Assembly: GCA_944326815.1 (NCBI GenBank)
Contig: CALVFI010000001.1
Location: forward strand, 124,001-188,000
Length of the DNA: 64,000 nt
DNA from: an uncultured Rikenellaceae bacterium
GTDB lineage: Bacteria > Bacteroidota > Bacteroidia > Bacteroidales > Rikenellaceae
Reading direction: 5' to 3'
In this document: in pieces, positions 17,558 through 26,985 of the stretch
Position numbering within the stretch: the first letter of the stretch is position 1
How the letters are laid out: every line of letters begins with the position of its first letter
Translations under genes and position numbers: made by a program
Notes under the pieces: model-generated
Database searches by the model: none
The model's input: the letters and a program-made list of their open reading frames with translations, nothing else
Told to the model about the DNA's origin: nothing

Positions 17558-17944
17558 TCAGTGTCTATCGTTCTCCTTCACTTCGATACAAAGCGTAGCA
17601 TGAGGAACGATCCTAAGTCTCTCCTTAGGAATCAACTTCCCTGTCTCCCGGCAAATGCCATACGTTTTGTTTTCAATGCGCACCAAAGCGGCCTCCAAAT
17701 GTTGGATAAATTTCAACTGCCGCTGGGCGAGACGTCCAGACTCCTCTTTGGAAAGCGTAGCCGCTCCCTCTTCGAGCACCTTGAACGTGGGCGACGTATC
17801 TTCGGTATCGTTGCTTGACGTATGCGTAATGGTAGCTCTCAGCAGATCATAATCAGCCTTCGCTTTCTCCAGCTTATCCAGTATAATCGCCTTGAATTCG
17901 GCGAGTTCTTCGTCCGAATAACGCGTTTTCTCAACCTCTGCCAT
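17558..17944 (-). CDS. TraR/DksA-family protein with incomplete zinc finger
   Basis: 128-residue protein: an N-terminal pair of helices (about 10-90) forming a coiled coil and a C-terminal zinc-finger-like domain. In the family this fold binds the secondary channel of RNA polymerase (DksA) and works with ppGpp. The finger reads GICRETGKLIPKERLRIVPHATLCIEVK, so two of the four zinc cysteines are replaced (C to T and C to V). The gene follows ileS by 122 bp on the same strand and ends in a clear terminator. The general family is certain; the DksA role is inferred. Confidence 0.88.
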   Translation of the reverse strand: MAEVEKTRYSDEELAEFKAIILDKLEKAKADYDLLRATITHTSSNDTEDTSPTFKVLEEGAATLSKEESGRLAQRQLKFIQHLEAALVRIENKTYGICRETGKLIPKERLRIVPHATLCIEVKENDRH

Positions 17945-18066
17945 AGCTTTCTATTTTTTGTTATTCATAAAAATACGAATTTTTTCGTCACCTGCAACAA
18001 TCTACCCCTCTTTTTTTACAAATAATTTGCAGATAGAAAAGCCTGAGAGTCTCTTCCGACTGACAA

Positions 18067-21000
18067 TTACCTGTTTACACGAGAGACACCTATTGCGACA
18101 GTCTGTTCGTCGATTTCCGTCTCATTAATAAAATCTCCCGAGACTTGCGGAACCGATTCCACGGCCACTGCGAGCGTCTGAGAAGCAATATAATCTCCAA
18201 AAGCCTCCACAGCCCCGCGGAGCAAATCGCAATCGGCAATCGTCACCCGAATCTTATCCGTCACCTCGAATCCGCTCTCTTTGCGAATGTTCTGGATACG
18301 GTTAATCAATTCGCGTGCCACACCTTCCCGGCGAAGCTCCTCGGTCACAGTGATATCCAACGCTACGGTCAATTTCCCTTCCGAAGCAACCAACCATCCG
18401 GGCATATCCTCCGAGGTAATCTCGAAATCGGCCAGCGTCGTATCGACCTGTACTCCGTCGACAATCATGGTCATTCCGCCCTTGGCTTCGAGATTTGCGA
18501 TATCCTCTTGCGTAAATCCGGCAACCAGGGCAGAGATAGCCTTCATCTGCTTACCGTAACGCGGCCCCAGCGTCTTGAAGTTCGGCTTGATACGTTTGGT
18601 GATAACTCCTGCCGTATCTTCGATCAGTTCGATCTCCTTCACATTTACCTCGCTGCGAATCAGTCCCTCGACCGCTTCGATATGACGACGCATATCCACA
18701 TCGAGCAACGGCACGATGATCTTCGTAAGCGGTTGGCGTACCTTGATATTCACCTTGCGACGCAATGCCAGCACCATGGACGATATTTTCTGGGCCACAT
18801 CCATCATCTCCTCCAACTCCTTGTCGATCAAAGAAGAATCGCATACAGGGAAATGGGCCAGATGAACCGAGCCCTCTGTATAGTGTTCGCTCACATCATT
18901 CAGATCGGTGAAAATGCTATCGGTAATGAAAGGTGCAAACGGTGCCGCAAGTATCGACACAGTCTCCAGACAGGTATAAAGCGTCTGATAAGCAGCTAGT
19001 TTATCCTCATCCATCTCGCCACCCCAGAAACGTTTCCGGTTCAAACGCACATACCAATTGGACAGGTTCTCGTTCACGAAATCCTGTATCAGACGGGCCG
19101 CCGGCGTAGGATCGTAATCCTCCAGACGTTCGGTCACCTCCTTCACAAGCGTATTGAGCAGCGAGATGATCCATCGATCGATCTCCGGACGACGTGACAC
19201 GGGCACCTCGGGTTCTTTACCGGTAAATCCATCCACATTGGCATACAAGGCGAAGAAACTGTACGTATTGTAAAGCGTACCGAAGAACTTGCGGCGCACC
19301 TCATCCACACCATCGACATCGAACTTAAGATTATCCCACGGCTGCGAGTTGCTGATCATGTACCACCGCACGGCATCCGGTCCGAATTTATCCATCACCT
19401 CAAACGGATCCACAGCATTGCCCAGACGTTTACTCATCTTGTTGCCGTTCTTGTCGAGCACCAAACCGTTGGAGATAATATTTTTGAATGCCACACTGTC
19501 GAACAGCATCGTAGCCAGCGCATGCAGGGTAAAAAACCATCCGCGGGTCTGATCCACTCCCTCGGCGATGAAATCGGCAGGATAAATCTTGCGGAATTCC
19601 TCCTCACCGACCTCAAACGGATAGTGGCTCTGCGCATAAGGCATCGCACCGCTATCGAACCAGACATCGATCAGGTCGCTTTCGCGATGCATGGCTTTGC
19701 CCTTGTCTGAGACGAGCACGATATTATCCACATAAGGACGATGCAGATCAAACTTATCGTAATTTTCTTTCGAAAAGTCGCCCTCTACGAATGTCGCAAG
19801 CGGGTTCTCCTTCATGAATCCGGCTGCAACAGCCTTATCGATCTCCGTCTTCAGTTCGGCAACCGAACCGATGCATTTCAATTCGGCATGATCCTCCGTA
19901 GCCCAGACCGGCAGCGGCGTTCCCCAGAAACGCGAACGCGATAGGTTCCAATCCACCAGCCCTTCGAGCCATTTGCCAAAACGGCCCGAACCGGTCGACT
20001 CCGGCTTCCAGTTGATCGTTTTGTTCAACTCGATCAGGCGCTCTTTCATCGCCGTAGTCTTGATGAACCACGAATCGAGCGGATAGTAAAGCACCGGTTT
20101 ATCCGTCCGCCAGCAGTGGGGATAGGAGTGCGTATGCTTCTCAATACGGAACACCTTATTCTCCCCCTTGAGCATCACCGAGATATCGATATCGAGTGTT
20201 GGGGCATCGGGGCCCAGCGTATCGTCGTAGGCGTTCTTCACAAAACGGCCCTGCCACTCTTTGTACAGATCGACATTCACGTTATTTTTCACAAAATCGG
20301 GATCGAGCTCCTCCAACAAGAAGAATTTTCCCGTACGGTCGACCATCGGCTGGATCTTGCCGGCCCGGTCGATCAGATACATCGGCGAGATTCCATTGGC
20401 TTTCGAGGCCCGGTCGTCATCCGCACCGAACGTACCGGCAATGTGAACGATTCCCGTACCGTCGCTCGTCGTGACAAAATCGGCCCCGATGACGCGGAAC
20501 GCATCGCCCAACGGCTTCACCCAGGGAATCAACTGTTCATAGTTCACGTCCACCAGTTCTGAGCCTTTGATAAGCGACTCTTCGACAGTAAACGTTCCCT
20601 CCTGTTTCTTCCCGAAATAACTTCCTGCAAGCTCCTTGGCCACAATGACCGTCTGCGGAATGTCGGTATAGGGATTCAGGCACTTGACCTTCACGTATTC
20701 AATATTCGGTCCCACGGCCAACGCGGTATTCGAAGGAAGTGTCCACGGAGTGGTCGTCCAGGCGAGGATATACAGATCGCCCTGCACATCCTTGAATAGC
20801 CATTCGCTCTTGGCATCGCGCACCACCTTGAACTGAGCCGTACAGGTGGTATCTTTCACGTCGCGATAGCACCCCGGCTGATTCAACTCATGGTTGCTAA
20901 GCCCCGTCCCCGCAGCCGGAGAATAGGGTTGAATGGTATACCCTTTATAAAGCAACCCCTTCTCGTAGAGCTGTTTGAGCATCCACCATAGAGTTTCGAT

Positions 21001-21474
21001 ATATTTATTGTCGTAAGTAATATAGGGATCGTCCATATTGACCCAATAGCCCATCTGGCGGGTCAGTTTCTCCCATACGCCGGTGAACTCCATCACCGCC
21101 GTCCGGCAGGTCCGGTTGTACTCCTCGATGGAGATGGTCTTGCCGATATCCTCTTTCGTGATGCCGAGTTTCTTCTCGACCCCCAACTCCACGGGCAGGC
21201 CATGCGTATCCCATCCCGCCTTGCGATGTACCAAATAACCCTGCTGCGTCTTGTAACGGCAGATAATATCCTTAATCGTACGAGCCATGACGTGATGGAT
21301 CCCCGGCAGGCCATTGGCCGAAGGGGGCCCTTCATAGAAAACGAACGTGGGATGTCCCTCGCGCGTAGTGATGCTTTTGTGGAAAGTATCTGCTGCGTCC
21401 CACCGTTTCAGTACGTCTTCACCGACTTTGGGCAAATCGAGCCCTTTATACTCTTTGAATTTCGTTCGACTCAT
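18067..21474 (-). CDS. ileS: Isoleucyl-tRNA synthetase, eukaryote-like (type 2) form
   Basis: 1135-residue class I synthetase charging tRNA-Ile. The ATP site is seen as YEGPPSANGLPGIHHVMA (HIGH region) and GNKMSKRLGN (KMSKS loop), with a CP1 editing domain between (WTTTPWTLPSNTALAVGP). Length is about 200 residues more than the E. coli enzyme, and the C-terminus lacks the CxxC zinc cluster; both, with the HIGH-region sequence, point to the eukaryote-like IleRS2 clade. The start at 21474 is chosen because a TATTTTTG box at 21512-21519 lies within the alternative 20-residue extension. Confidence 0.96.
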   Translation of the reverse strand: MSRTKFKEYKGLDLPKVGEDVLKRWDAADTFHKSITTREGHPTFVFYEGPPSANGLPGIHHVMARTIKDIICRYKTQQGYLVHRKAGWDTHGLPVELGVEKKLGITKEDIGKTISIEEYNRTCRTAVMEFTGVWEKLTRQMGYWVNMDDPYITYDNKYIETLWWMLKQLYEKGLLYKGYTIQPYSPAAGTGLSNHELNQPGCYRDVKDTTCTAQFKVVRDAKSEWLFKDVQGDLYILAWTTTPWTLPSNTALAVGPNIEYVKVKCLNPYTDIPQTVIVAKELAGSYFGKKQEGTFTVEESLIKGSELVDVNYEQLIPWVKPLGDAFRVIGADFVTTSDGTGIVHIAGTFGADDDRASKANGISPMYLIDRAGKIQPMVDRTGKFFLLEELDPDFVKNNVNVDLYKEWQGRFVKNAYDDTLGPDAPTLDIDISVMLKGENKVFRIEKHTHSYPHCWRTDKPVLYYPLDSWFIKTTAMKERLIELNKTINWKPESTGSGRFGKWLEGLVDWNLSRSRFWGTPLPVWATEDHAELKCIGSVAELKTEIDKAVAAGFMKENPLATFVEGDFSKENYDKFDLHRPYVDNIVLVSDKGKAMHRESDLIDVWFDSGAMPYAQSHYPFEVGEEEFRKIYPADFIAEGVDQTRGWFFTLHALATMLFDSVAFKNIISNGLVLDKNGNKMSKRLGNAVDPFEVMDKFGPDAVRWYMISNSQPWDNLKFDVDGVDEVRRKFFGTLYNTYSFFALYANVDGFTGKEPEVPVSRRPEIDRWIISLLNTLVKEVTERLEDYDPTPAARLIQDFVNENLSNWYVRLNRKRFWGGEMDEDKLAAYQTLYTCLETVSILAAPFAPFITDSIFTDLNDVSEHYTEGSVHLAHFPVCDSSLIDKELEEMMDVAQKISSMVLALRRKVNIKVRQPLTKIIVPLLDVDMRRHIEAVEGLIRSEVNVKEIELIEDTAGVITKRIKPNFKTLGPRYGKQMKAISALVAGFTQEDIANLEAKGGMTMIVDGVQVDTTLADFEITSEDMPGWLVASEGKLTVALDITVTEELRREGVARELINRIQNIRKESGFEVTDKIRVTIADCDLLRGAVEAFGDYIASQTLAVAVESVPQVSGDFINETEIDEQTVAIGVSRVNR

Positions 21475-21511
21475 AGTCTCCTTAATATCTGTTCCTGAAC
21501 TATACAACTTG

Positions 21512-21519
21512 CAAAAATA
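21512..21519 (-). promoter_or_regulatory. -7 box (TATTTTTG) of ileS
   Basis: Minus-strand TAnnTTTG match ending 37 nt before the ATG at 21474. Confidence 0.6.
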
Positions 21520-21627
21520 GATATTTTCCATCACAAAATCAACAGCAAGTCCCCTGAAAGCGTCCCCACGAAATGACTTCCTGTAAAATTCACACCGGAA
21601 TGAGAAGGAAGATTGGCAAAATTAGTG

Positions 21628-21635
21628 TAGCTTTG
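21628..21635 (+). promoter_or_regulatory. -7 box (TAGCTTTG) of gcvT
   Basis: Exact TAnnTTTG match ending 25 nt before the gcvT ATG. Confidence 0.65.
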
Positions 21636-21660
21636 TACAAATTTAAAATTACAAACGATT

Positions 21661-22764
21661 ATGAAAAATACTCCTTTCACCAAGTACCACATTGCCGCAG
21701 GAGCCAAAATGGCCGAATTCGCAGGATACAACATGCCTATTGAGTTCACCGGCATCAACGCAGAACACGCTACCGTACGCAACGGCGTCGGAGTCTTCGA
21801 TGTCAGCCACATGGGTGAAATCTGGGTGAAAGGGCCCAAAGCTCTCCCCTTCCTTCAACACATCACCACGAATAACGTAGCTGCGCTCTATGACGGGAAG
21901 GTGCAATACTCCACGCTGCCCAATGGCAAAGGGGGGATTGTCGACGATATTCTCGTCTACCGCATCAATGAGGAGACCTATCTGCTGGTCGTCAACGCAG
22001 CCAATATCGAGAAAGACTGGAAACACATCTGCCAGGAGGGCCAGGCCTTCGGACTGACCCCCGGCAAGGAGCTTTATAACGCCTCGGACGAGATAGCCCA
22101 GCTGGCCATTCAAGGGCCGATGGCGATGAAACTCGTCCAGAAGTTATGTCCCGCCCCGGTGGAAGAGCTCGAATATTATACGTTCGTAAAGACCGAAGTG
22201 GCCGGAATCAAGGATGCAATTCTTTCCGCCACGGGATACACCGGAGCCGGAGGCTGCGAAATCTACGTTGCCAATGAGGATGCCGACAAACTTTGGGAGG
22301 CGATGTGGAAAGCAGGCGAGGAGTTCGGTCTGCAGAACATCGGACTCGGGGCACGCGACACCCTGCGGCTGGAGATGGGATTCTGCCTCTACGGCAATGA
22401 CATCGACGACACCACCTCTCCGATCGAAGCCGGACTGGGCTGGGTCACCAAGATGATCGACGGGAAGGATTTCATCGACCGGCCCTACATGGAGAAGCAG
22501 AAAGCCGAAGGGGTAGAACGCAAACTCGTGGCATTCGAAATGGTGGAACGCGGCATTCCTCGTCACGGTTATAAACTGACAGATACAGAAGGCCAGGAAA
22601 TCGGTACGGTCACATCAGGGACTATGTCACCCACACTCAAAATCGGAATCGGCATGGGATATGTAAAGAGTAACTATGCAAAACCCGATACGGAAATCGC
22701 AGTCATCATCCGCGACAAACCCGTTCGAGCAAAAGTGGTGAAAGCCCCGTTCATCAAAAAATAA
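21661..22764 (+). CDS. gcvT: Glycine cleavage system aminomethyltransferase (T protein)
   Basis: 367-residue folate enzyme that takes the aminomethyl group from lipoyl-GcvH, releases ammonia and forms 5,10-methylene-THF. The N-terminal signature ([29 protein letters not shown]), the folate-binding central domain ([32 protein letters not shown]) and the C-terminal barrel ([19 protein letters not shown]) are all present. gcvP and gcvH are not adjacent, so the system is dispersed here. Length is typical. Confidence 0.96.
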   Translation: MKNTPFTKYHIAAGAKMAEFAGYNMPIEFTGINAEHATVRNGVGVFDVSHMGEIWVKGPKALPFLQHITTNNVAALYDGKVQYSTLPNGKGGIVDDILVYRINEETYLLVVNAANIEKDWKHICQEGQAFGLTPGKELYNASDEIAQLAIQGPMAMKLVQKLCPAPVEELEYYTFVKTEVAGIKDAILSATGYTGAGGCEIYVANEDADKLWEAMWKAGEEFGLQNIGLGARDTLRLEMGFCLYGNDIDDTTSPIEAGLGWVTKMIDGKDFIDRPYMEKQKAEGVERKLVAFEMVERGIPRHGYKLTDTEGQEIGTVTSGTMSPTLKIGIGMGYVKSNYAKPDTEIAVIIRDKPVRAKVVKAPFIKK

Positions 22765-22891
22765 GATCCGGGGAGAATTTATGGAGCGACAAGGAGGAGG
22801 CTTTTCAAGCCGACTCTTTGTATATTATTGAGGCTGTCGCAACACACTCCGTGCTTGCGAAGTGGCTCGTGATATAAAAACAGGAGCGTCT

Positions 22892-24313
22892 ATGATGGTA
22901 TCCCTGATGATACTGGTATTCGTTCTCGGCTATGTATTCATCGCCGTCGAACACAAGGTAAAGGTGGACAAATCGGCCACGGCACTGGTAATGTGCGGAG
23001 CATTATGGGTCATCTACATCTTCGCCGCTCCGGGGCTGATTTCCTCCGTATCAGAGGAGTCCTTCTCCCTATGGTTGGAAGCCAACCCCCGATACTCATC
23101 CCTACCCTATGCAGAACAATGCGTCCGGTTTGTCGCCGATTCGCAGGTATTGGAGCACTTGGGCGATACGTGTGAAGTACTCTTCTTTCTGATCGGAGCC
23201 ATGACGATCGTCGACCTCATCGACTTCCACGGGGGCTTCTCCTTCATCACCAGCCGCATCACCACCCGTAACAAGCACAAACTGCTCTGGGTACTGGCCG
23301 CCATCACCTTCTTCATGTCCGCTCTGCTAGACAACATGACCACCACGATCATCATGGTCATGCTGCTGCGCAAACTGATTTGCAATTACAAGGAGCGATG
23401 GGTCTTTGCCAGCGTGATCGTCATCGCAGCCAACAGCGGCGGAGCCTGGTCACCCATAGGCGACGTAACGACCATCATGCTCTGGGTCGGCGGCAACGTC
23501 TCCGCTACCCCGCTCGTCAAAAGTTTACTACTCCCCTGCATCATTTCGGTCGTCATCCCCGTATTGGTCGCATCGCGTATCCTGCGTGGCATCCTACGTG
23601 CCCCCGACTATGTGGATATGGACAGCAACCGCCCAAAATTCATCTCCCGCAACGAAAGCCTGCACATACTCCTGTTGGGCATCTTGCTGCTGCTATTAGT
23701 CCCCGTTTTCAAATCGGTCACCCACTTACCGCCCTACCTCGGGGTCACTACGGCTCTGGGCATCATGTGGGTCTACACGGAACTGATGTATCGTCAAAAA
23801 CGCGACATCGAAGAGTCGATCAAATGCCGCGTCTCGAAGGTGCTGAAACATATCGACATGCCCACGATCCTCTTCTTTCTCGGGATTCTCATGTCGGTAG
23901 CCGCACTGCAAAGTGCGGGCATCCTCTCCTCATTCTCGTCGTTTCTCAACCAAAAGGTACACAACATTTACGCAATCAACACAATGATCGGGCTGCTCTC
24001 CTCGGTCGTGGACAATGTACCACTGGTGGCTGGAGCAATGGGCATGTATCCGCTCCCCGATCCTGCCGCCATAGAGGGTGCTGCAGATCCGACCTACCTG
24101 CAAGCCTTCATGGCCGACGGTCCCTTCTGGCACCTGCTGGCCTACTGCGCAGGCGTAGGTGGCAGCCTGCTGATCATCGGTTCGGCCGCAGGGGTTGTGG
24201 CCATGGGGCTGGAGAAGATCAATTTCATGTGGTACTTCCGGAATATCTCCCTGATGGCTCTGACGGGTTATCTGGCCGGAATCGGCGTTTATATGGTGCA
24301 ACAATGGCTATAA
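22892..24313 (+). CDS. nhaD: NhaD-family Na+/H+ antiporter
   Basis: 473-residue inner-membrane transporter of the ion transporter superfamily, with about 12 hydrophobic segments. NhaD-type motifs are visible: FFLIGAMTIVDLIDFHGGF, LLDNMTTTIIMVMLLRKL, ANSGGAWSPIGDVTTIMLW and SSVVDNVPLVAGAMG. It exchanges Na+ for H+. The ATG at 22892 is preferred because AGGAG (22882-22886) precedes it at a good distance; an in-frame GTG at 22862 would add ten residues. In an organism with a Na+-pumping decarboxylase, such an antiporter links the two ion gradients (inference). Confidence 0.9.
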   Translation: MMVSLMILVFVLGYVFIAVEHKVKVDKSATALVMCGALWVIYIFAAPGLISSVSEESFSLWLEANPRYSSLPYAEQCVRFVADSQVLEHLGDTCEVLFFLIGAMTIVDLIDFHGGFSFITSRITTRNKHKLLWVLAAITFFMSALLDNMTTTIIMVMLLRKLICNYKERWVFASVIVIAANSGGAWSPIGDVTTIMLWVGGNVSATPLVKSLLLPCIISVVIPVLVASRILRGILRAPDYVDMDSNRPKFISRNESLHILLLGILLLLLVPVFKSVTHLPPYLGVTTALGIMWVYTELMYRQKRDIEESIKCRVSKVLKHIDMPTILFFLGILMSVAALQSAGILSSFSSFLNQKVHNIYAINTMIGLLSSVVDNVPLVAGAMGMYPLPDPAAIEGAADPTYLQAFMADGPFWHLLAYCAGVGGSLLIIGSAAGVVAMGLEKINFMWYFRNISLMALTGYLAGIGVYMVQQWL

Positions 24314-24369
24314 CCCATGCAAAGCAGTAAAATTTTCCCGGAATATTTTTGGAAAACCCAAAATTGTTA

Positions 24370-24377
24370 TACCTTTG
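24370..24377 (+). promoter_or_regulatory. -7 box (TACCTTTG) of rpmH
   Basis: Exact TAnnTTTG match ending 45 nt before the rpmH ATG. Confidence 0.6.
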
Positions 24378-24422
24378 CACTCCGCAACATGGAATAAAAA
24401 CAGATAAAAATCAGATACAACG

Positions 24423-24578
24423 ATGAAAAGGACTTTTCAACCATCCCGTAAAAAGAGGATAAACAAACACGGTTTCCGTGAAAGAATGTCTACTCCCAAC
24501 GGTCGCAAGGTGTTGGCAGCAAGACGTGCCAAAGGCAGGAAGAAACTTACCGTATCCGACGAGACACTTGCGAAATAG
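24423..24578 (+). CDS. rpmH: 50S ribosomal protein L34 (bL34)
   Basis: 51-residue very basic protein beginning [20 protein letters not shown] and continuing [20 protein letters not shown], the unmistakable bL34 sequence. The C-terminal [12 protein letters not shown] tail is a few residues longer than E. coli L34. It has its own promoter box and a compact terminator. Neighbours rnpA and dnaA, often next to rpmH in other bacteria, are absent. Confidence 0.98.
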   Translation: MKRTFQPSRKKRINKHGFRERMSTPNGRKVLAARRAKGRKKLTVSDETLAK

Positions 24579-24604
24579 TCTTACTACATCGGTAAAAATC
24601 TTAG

Positions 24605-24630
24605 GGCTGCATGATTTTGCAGCCTTTTTT
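24605..24630 (+). terminator. Terminator of rpmH
   Basis: 7-bp GC-rich stem GGCTGCA/TGCAGCC, 6-nt loop, then six T. Confidence 0.9.
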
Positions 24631-24702
24631 GTATCTTTATCGCATCATCGAATTGCTCGGTCACACGTGTTCCGGGCATAGCAGTTGGAAAAGCAGTAGA
24701 TT

Positions 24703-25680
24703 ATGCAAAATAGAGAAGGGCGTTCCAGAAACGGACGGAAGGAGAATCCCCGTAACAACGCAAAGAGGCTCAAAGAGCAGGTAATACGCACTACGACCAA
24801 AGAGGCCAGTGCGACCAAAAACCTCATAAGCAGAATCAACAACAATGTCATTGCACGCAACTTGATACTGGCCGCGTGCGGAATCATTGTCTTCATCTTT
24901 CTGGTGACGATTCTGCTGAATCTCTTCACGCGCCATAACGTGCAGCGCGACGTTCCGGACTTTACCGGCATGACCCTCCAAGAGGCAGAACATGCAGCCC
25001 GGGATGCCTCGCTCGACCTGACCATCAACGATTCGCTCTATGTTCCGGCCTATGACGGAGGCATCATCCTCGACCAACTGCCGGAAGCCGGGTCGAAGGT
25101 GAAACCGGGCCGCCGTATTTTCCTCACGGTAAACTCCTATCGTCAAAGGATGGTCCGCATACCGTATGTCACAGGCTTCTCGCTTCGGCAGGCGAAAAAC
25201 AATCTGGAGACGGCGGGTCTGACCATTGATGAACTCATTTACCGTCCGGACATTGCGACCAACTACATTCTGGAGCAGCGCTACCAGGGACAGATCATCA
25301 CACCCGGCAGCACGTTGGAAGCGGAACAAGGCTCAGGCATCACGCTAATCGTCGGCATGGGCGAAGAGCCCACCCTGCAACCCGTTCCCAAAACAGTAGG
25401 CTTTCCGCTCAACGAAGCACAAAGCCGTTTGTGGGAAGTGGGCCTCAACATCGGCAAGGTGGAATTCGACCCGGGCATCAATCTCCTGAACCGCAACGAT
25501 GCACACGTATACGCCCAATCTCCCGAGCAGGGCCGTTACGTCACATTGGGCACCCCGGTAACCTTGAAACTCACATTGGACGACAAGAAAGTCGAACAGG
25601 GCAGCATTGCCTCGGACAAAGCGGCCAAACAGATTGCCAAAGAACAAGCGGCCATGCTCGATACACTCAACAACGAATAA
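24703..25680 (+). CDS. Membrane-anchored PASTA-domain protein
   Basis: 325-residue protein with a basic cytoplasmic head (1-53), one membrane segment (about 54-75, LILAACGIIVFIFLVTILLNLF) and three extracytoplasmic PASTA repeats: VPDFTGMTLQEAEHAARDAS, IPYVTGFSLRQAKNNLETAG and PKTVGFPLNEAQSRLWEVG. PASTA modules bind peptidoglycan or muropeptides in PBPs and Ser/Thr kinases; here there is no kinase or transpeptidase domain. A charged tail (DKAAKQIAKEQAA) ends the protein. It heads a likely operon with rluD and perhaps ndk. Confidence 0.9.
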   Translation: MQNREGRSRNGRKENPRNNAKRLKEQVIRTTTKEASATKNLISRINNNVIARNLILAACGIIVFIFLVTILLNLFTRHNVQRDVPDFTGMTLQEAEHAARDASLDLTINDSLYVPAYDGGIILDQLPEAGSKVKPGRRIFLTVNSYRQRMVRIPYVTGFSLRQAKNNLETAGLTIDELIYRPDIATNYILEQRYQGQIITPGSTLEAEQGSGITLIVGMGEEPTLQPVPKTVGFPLNEAQSRLWEVGLNIGKVEFDPGINLLNRNDAHVYAQSPEQGRYVTLGTPVTLKLTLDDKKVEQGSIASDKAAKQIAKEQAAMLDTLNNE

Positions 25681-25803
25681 TCGGACGTGCAGCACAAAGA
25701 ACCACATATTACAGCATCGAACGAGTGTTCCGCTTCGGTAACGGATCCAGAGGACAATCAAGGACGCCCTTTCGGTCAAGACGAAATAGTTGGTCGGGAA
25801 GAT

Positions 25804-26874
25804 ATGCAGGATCTGCCTAATACCGACGAGACAGACGACCCGGAGAACGAAGACGATCCCCAGGATGAACTTTACGAACATTTCCGACTGACGGTGGATC
25901 GCGGACAGACCATGCTGCGCATCGACAAGTTTCTGAAAGACCGGATGGAGCATTGCTCCCGGAATCGGATACAGGCAGCAGCCGACAGCGGAAACATTCT
26001 GGTAAACGGCAAGGCAGTCAAATCGAGTTATCGCGTCAAACCGCTTGATCTGATTTCGATTGTCATGCCCTACCCCCGCCGCGAGGTGGAGATTATTCCG
26101 GAAGACATCCCGCTGAACATTGTCTATGAGGACGATGACGTCATTCTGGTCAACAAGGAGGCCGGTATGGTGGTTCACCCCGGGCATGGCAACTACAGCG
26201 GCACCCTGGTCAACGCTCTCACCTATCACCTGCGGAATCTGCCGCTATTCCAGGAAGGAGACATGCGCGCCGGATTGGTACATCGCATCGACAAAAATAC
26301 CTCAGGACTCCTGGTCATTGCAAAAAACGAGCGAGCGCATGCCGTACTGGCCCGGCAATTTTTCGAGCACACCATCCAACGGCGCTACGTAGCCCTCGTC
26401 TGGGGCAACTTCGAAGAAGAGGAGGGGACCATCACGGGAAACATCGGCCGCAGCAAACGCGACCGTTTGAAGATGGCCGTATATCCGGAAGGAGACGAGG
26501 GCAAGCATGCCGTGACACACTACAAGGTACTGAAACGTTACGGTTATGTCACCCTGATCGAGTGCCGCCTCGAAACGGGACGCACGCACCAAATCCGCGT
26601 CCATATGGAGTGGATCGGCCACCCGCTATTCAACGACGAACGTTACGGCGGCGACCGCATTCTCAAAGGAACGACATTCAGCAAATACAAACAGTTCATC
26701 GACAACTGCTTCGCCATCCTCCCGCGCCATGCGCTGCATGCACGCAGCCTCGGGTTCATCCACCCCACTACCCGAAAAGAGGTCTATTTCGAGAGCAAAC
26801 TTCCGGCAGACATGAAAGCCGTGCTCGACAAGTGGGATACCTACATTGCCAACCGCAGCACCTTCGAGGAGTAA
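25804..26874 (+). CDS. rluD: Ribosomal large-subunit pseudouridine synthase RluD
   Basis: 356-residue pseudouridine synthase of the RluA family. An acidic head leads into an S4 RNA-binding domain (RIDKFLKDRMEHCSRNRIQ) and the catalytic domain with the active aspartate in HRIDKNTSGLLV and the RTHQIRVHM motif. By similarity it modifies 23S rRNA helix 69 (U1911/1915/1917). A GTG at 25687, 6 nt after the PASTA gene, is in frame and would add 39 poorly conserved acidic residues; I prefer ATG 25804 because the length then fits the family, but the longer form cannot be excluded. Confidence 0.93.
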   Translation: MQDLPNTDETDDPENEDDPQDELYEHFRLTVDRGQTMLRIDKFLKDRMEHCSRNRIQAAADSGNILVNGKAVKSSYRVKPLDLISIVMPYPRREVEIIPEDIPLNIVYEDDDVILVNKEAGMVVHPGHGNYSGTLVNALTYHLRNLPLFQEGDMRAGLVHRIDKNTSGLLVIAKNERAHAVLARQFFEHTIQRRYVALVWGNFEEEEGTITGNIGRSKRDRLKMAVYPEGDEGKHAVTHYKVLKRYGYVTLIECRLETGRTHQIRVHMEWIGHPLFNDERYGGDRILKGTTFSKYKQFIDNCFAILPRHALHARSLGFIHPTTRKEVYFESKLPADMKAVLDKWDTYIANRSTFEE

Positions 26875-26985
26875 ATACGATTTCAAAGAGTCGCTGAACA
26901 ATAAATGCCAAGCAACAACGGTCTGGAAAGATACCTCCAGCAACCGACAGTGACCCCGAAAAACGAACCATAAAACGATAAAACC

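Noticed and set aside
25687..25803. GTG start giving RluD a 39-residue acidic extension
   Set aside because: Possible, but the family length and the position of the S4 domain fit ATG 25804 better; kept only as an alternative in the rluD entry.
26904..26972. A 22-codon ORF between rluD and ndk
   Set aside because: No recognisable motif, no promoter box and no ribosome-binding signal; length is within chance for an 111-bp gap.
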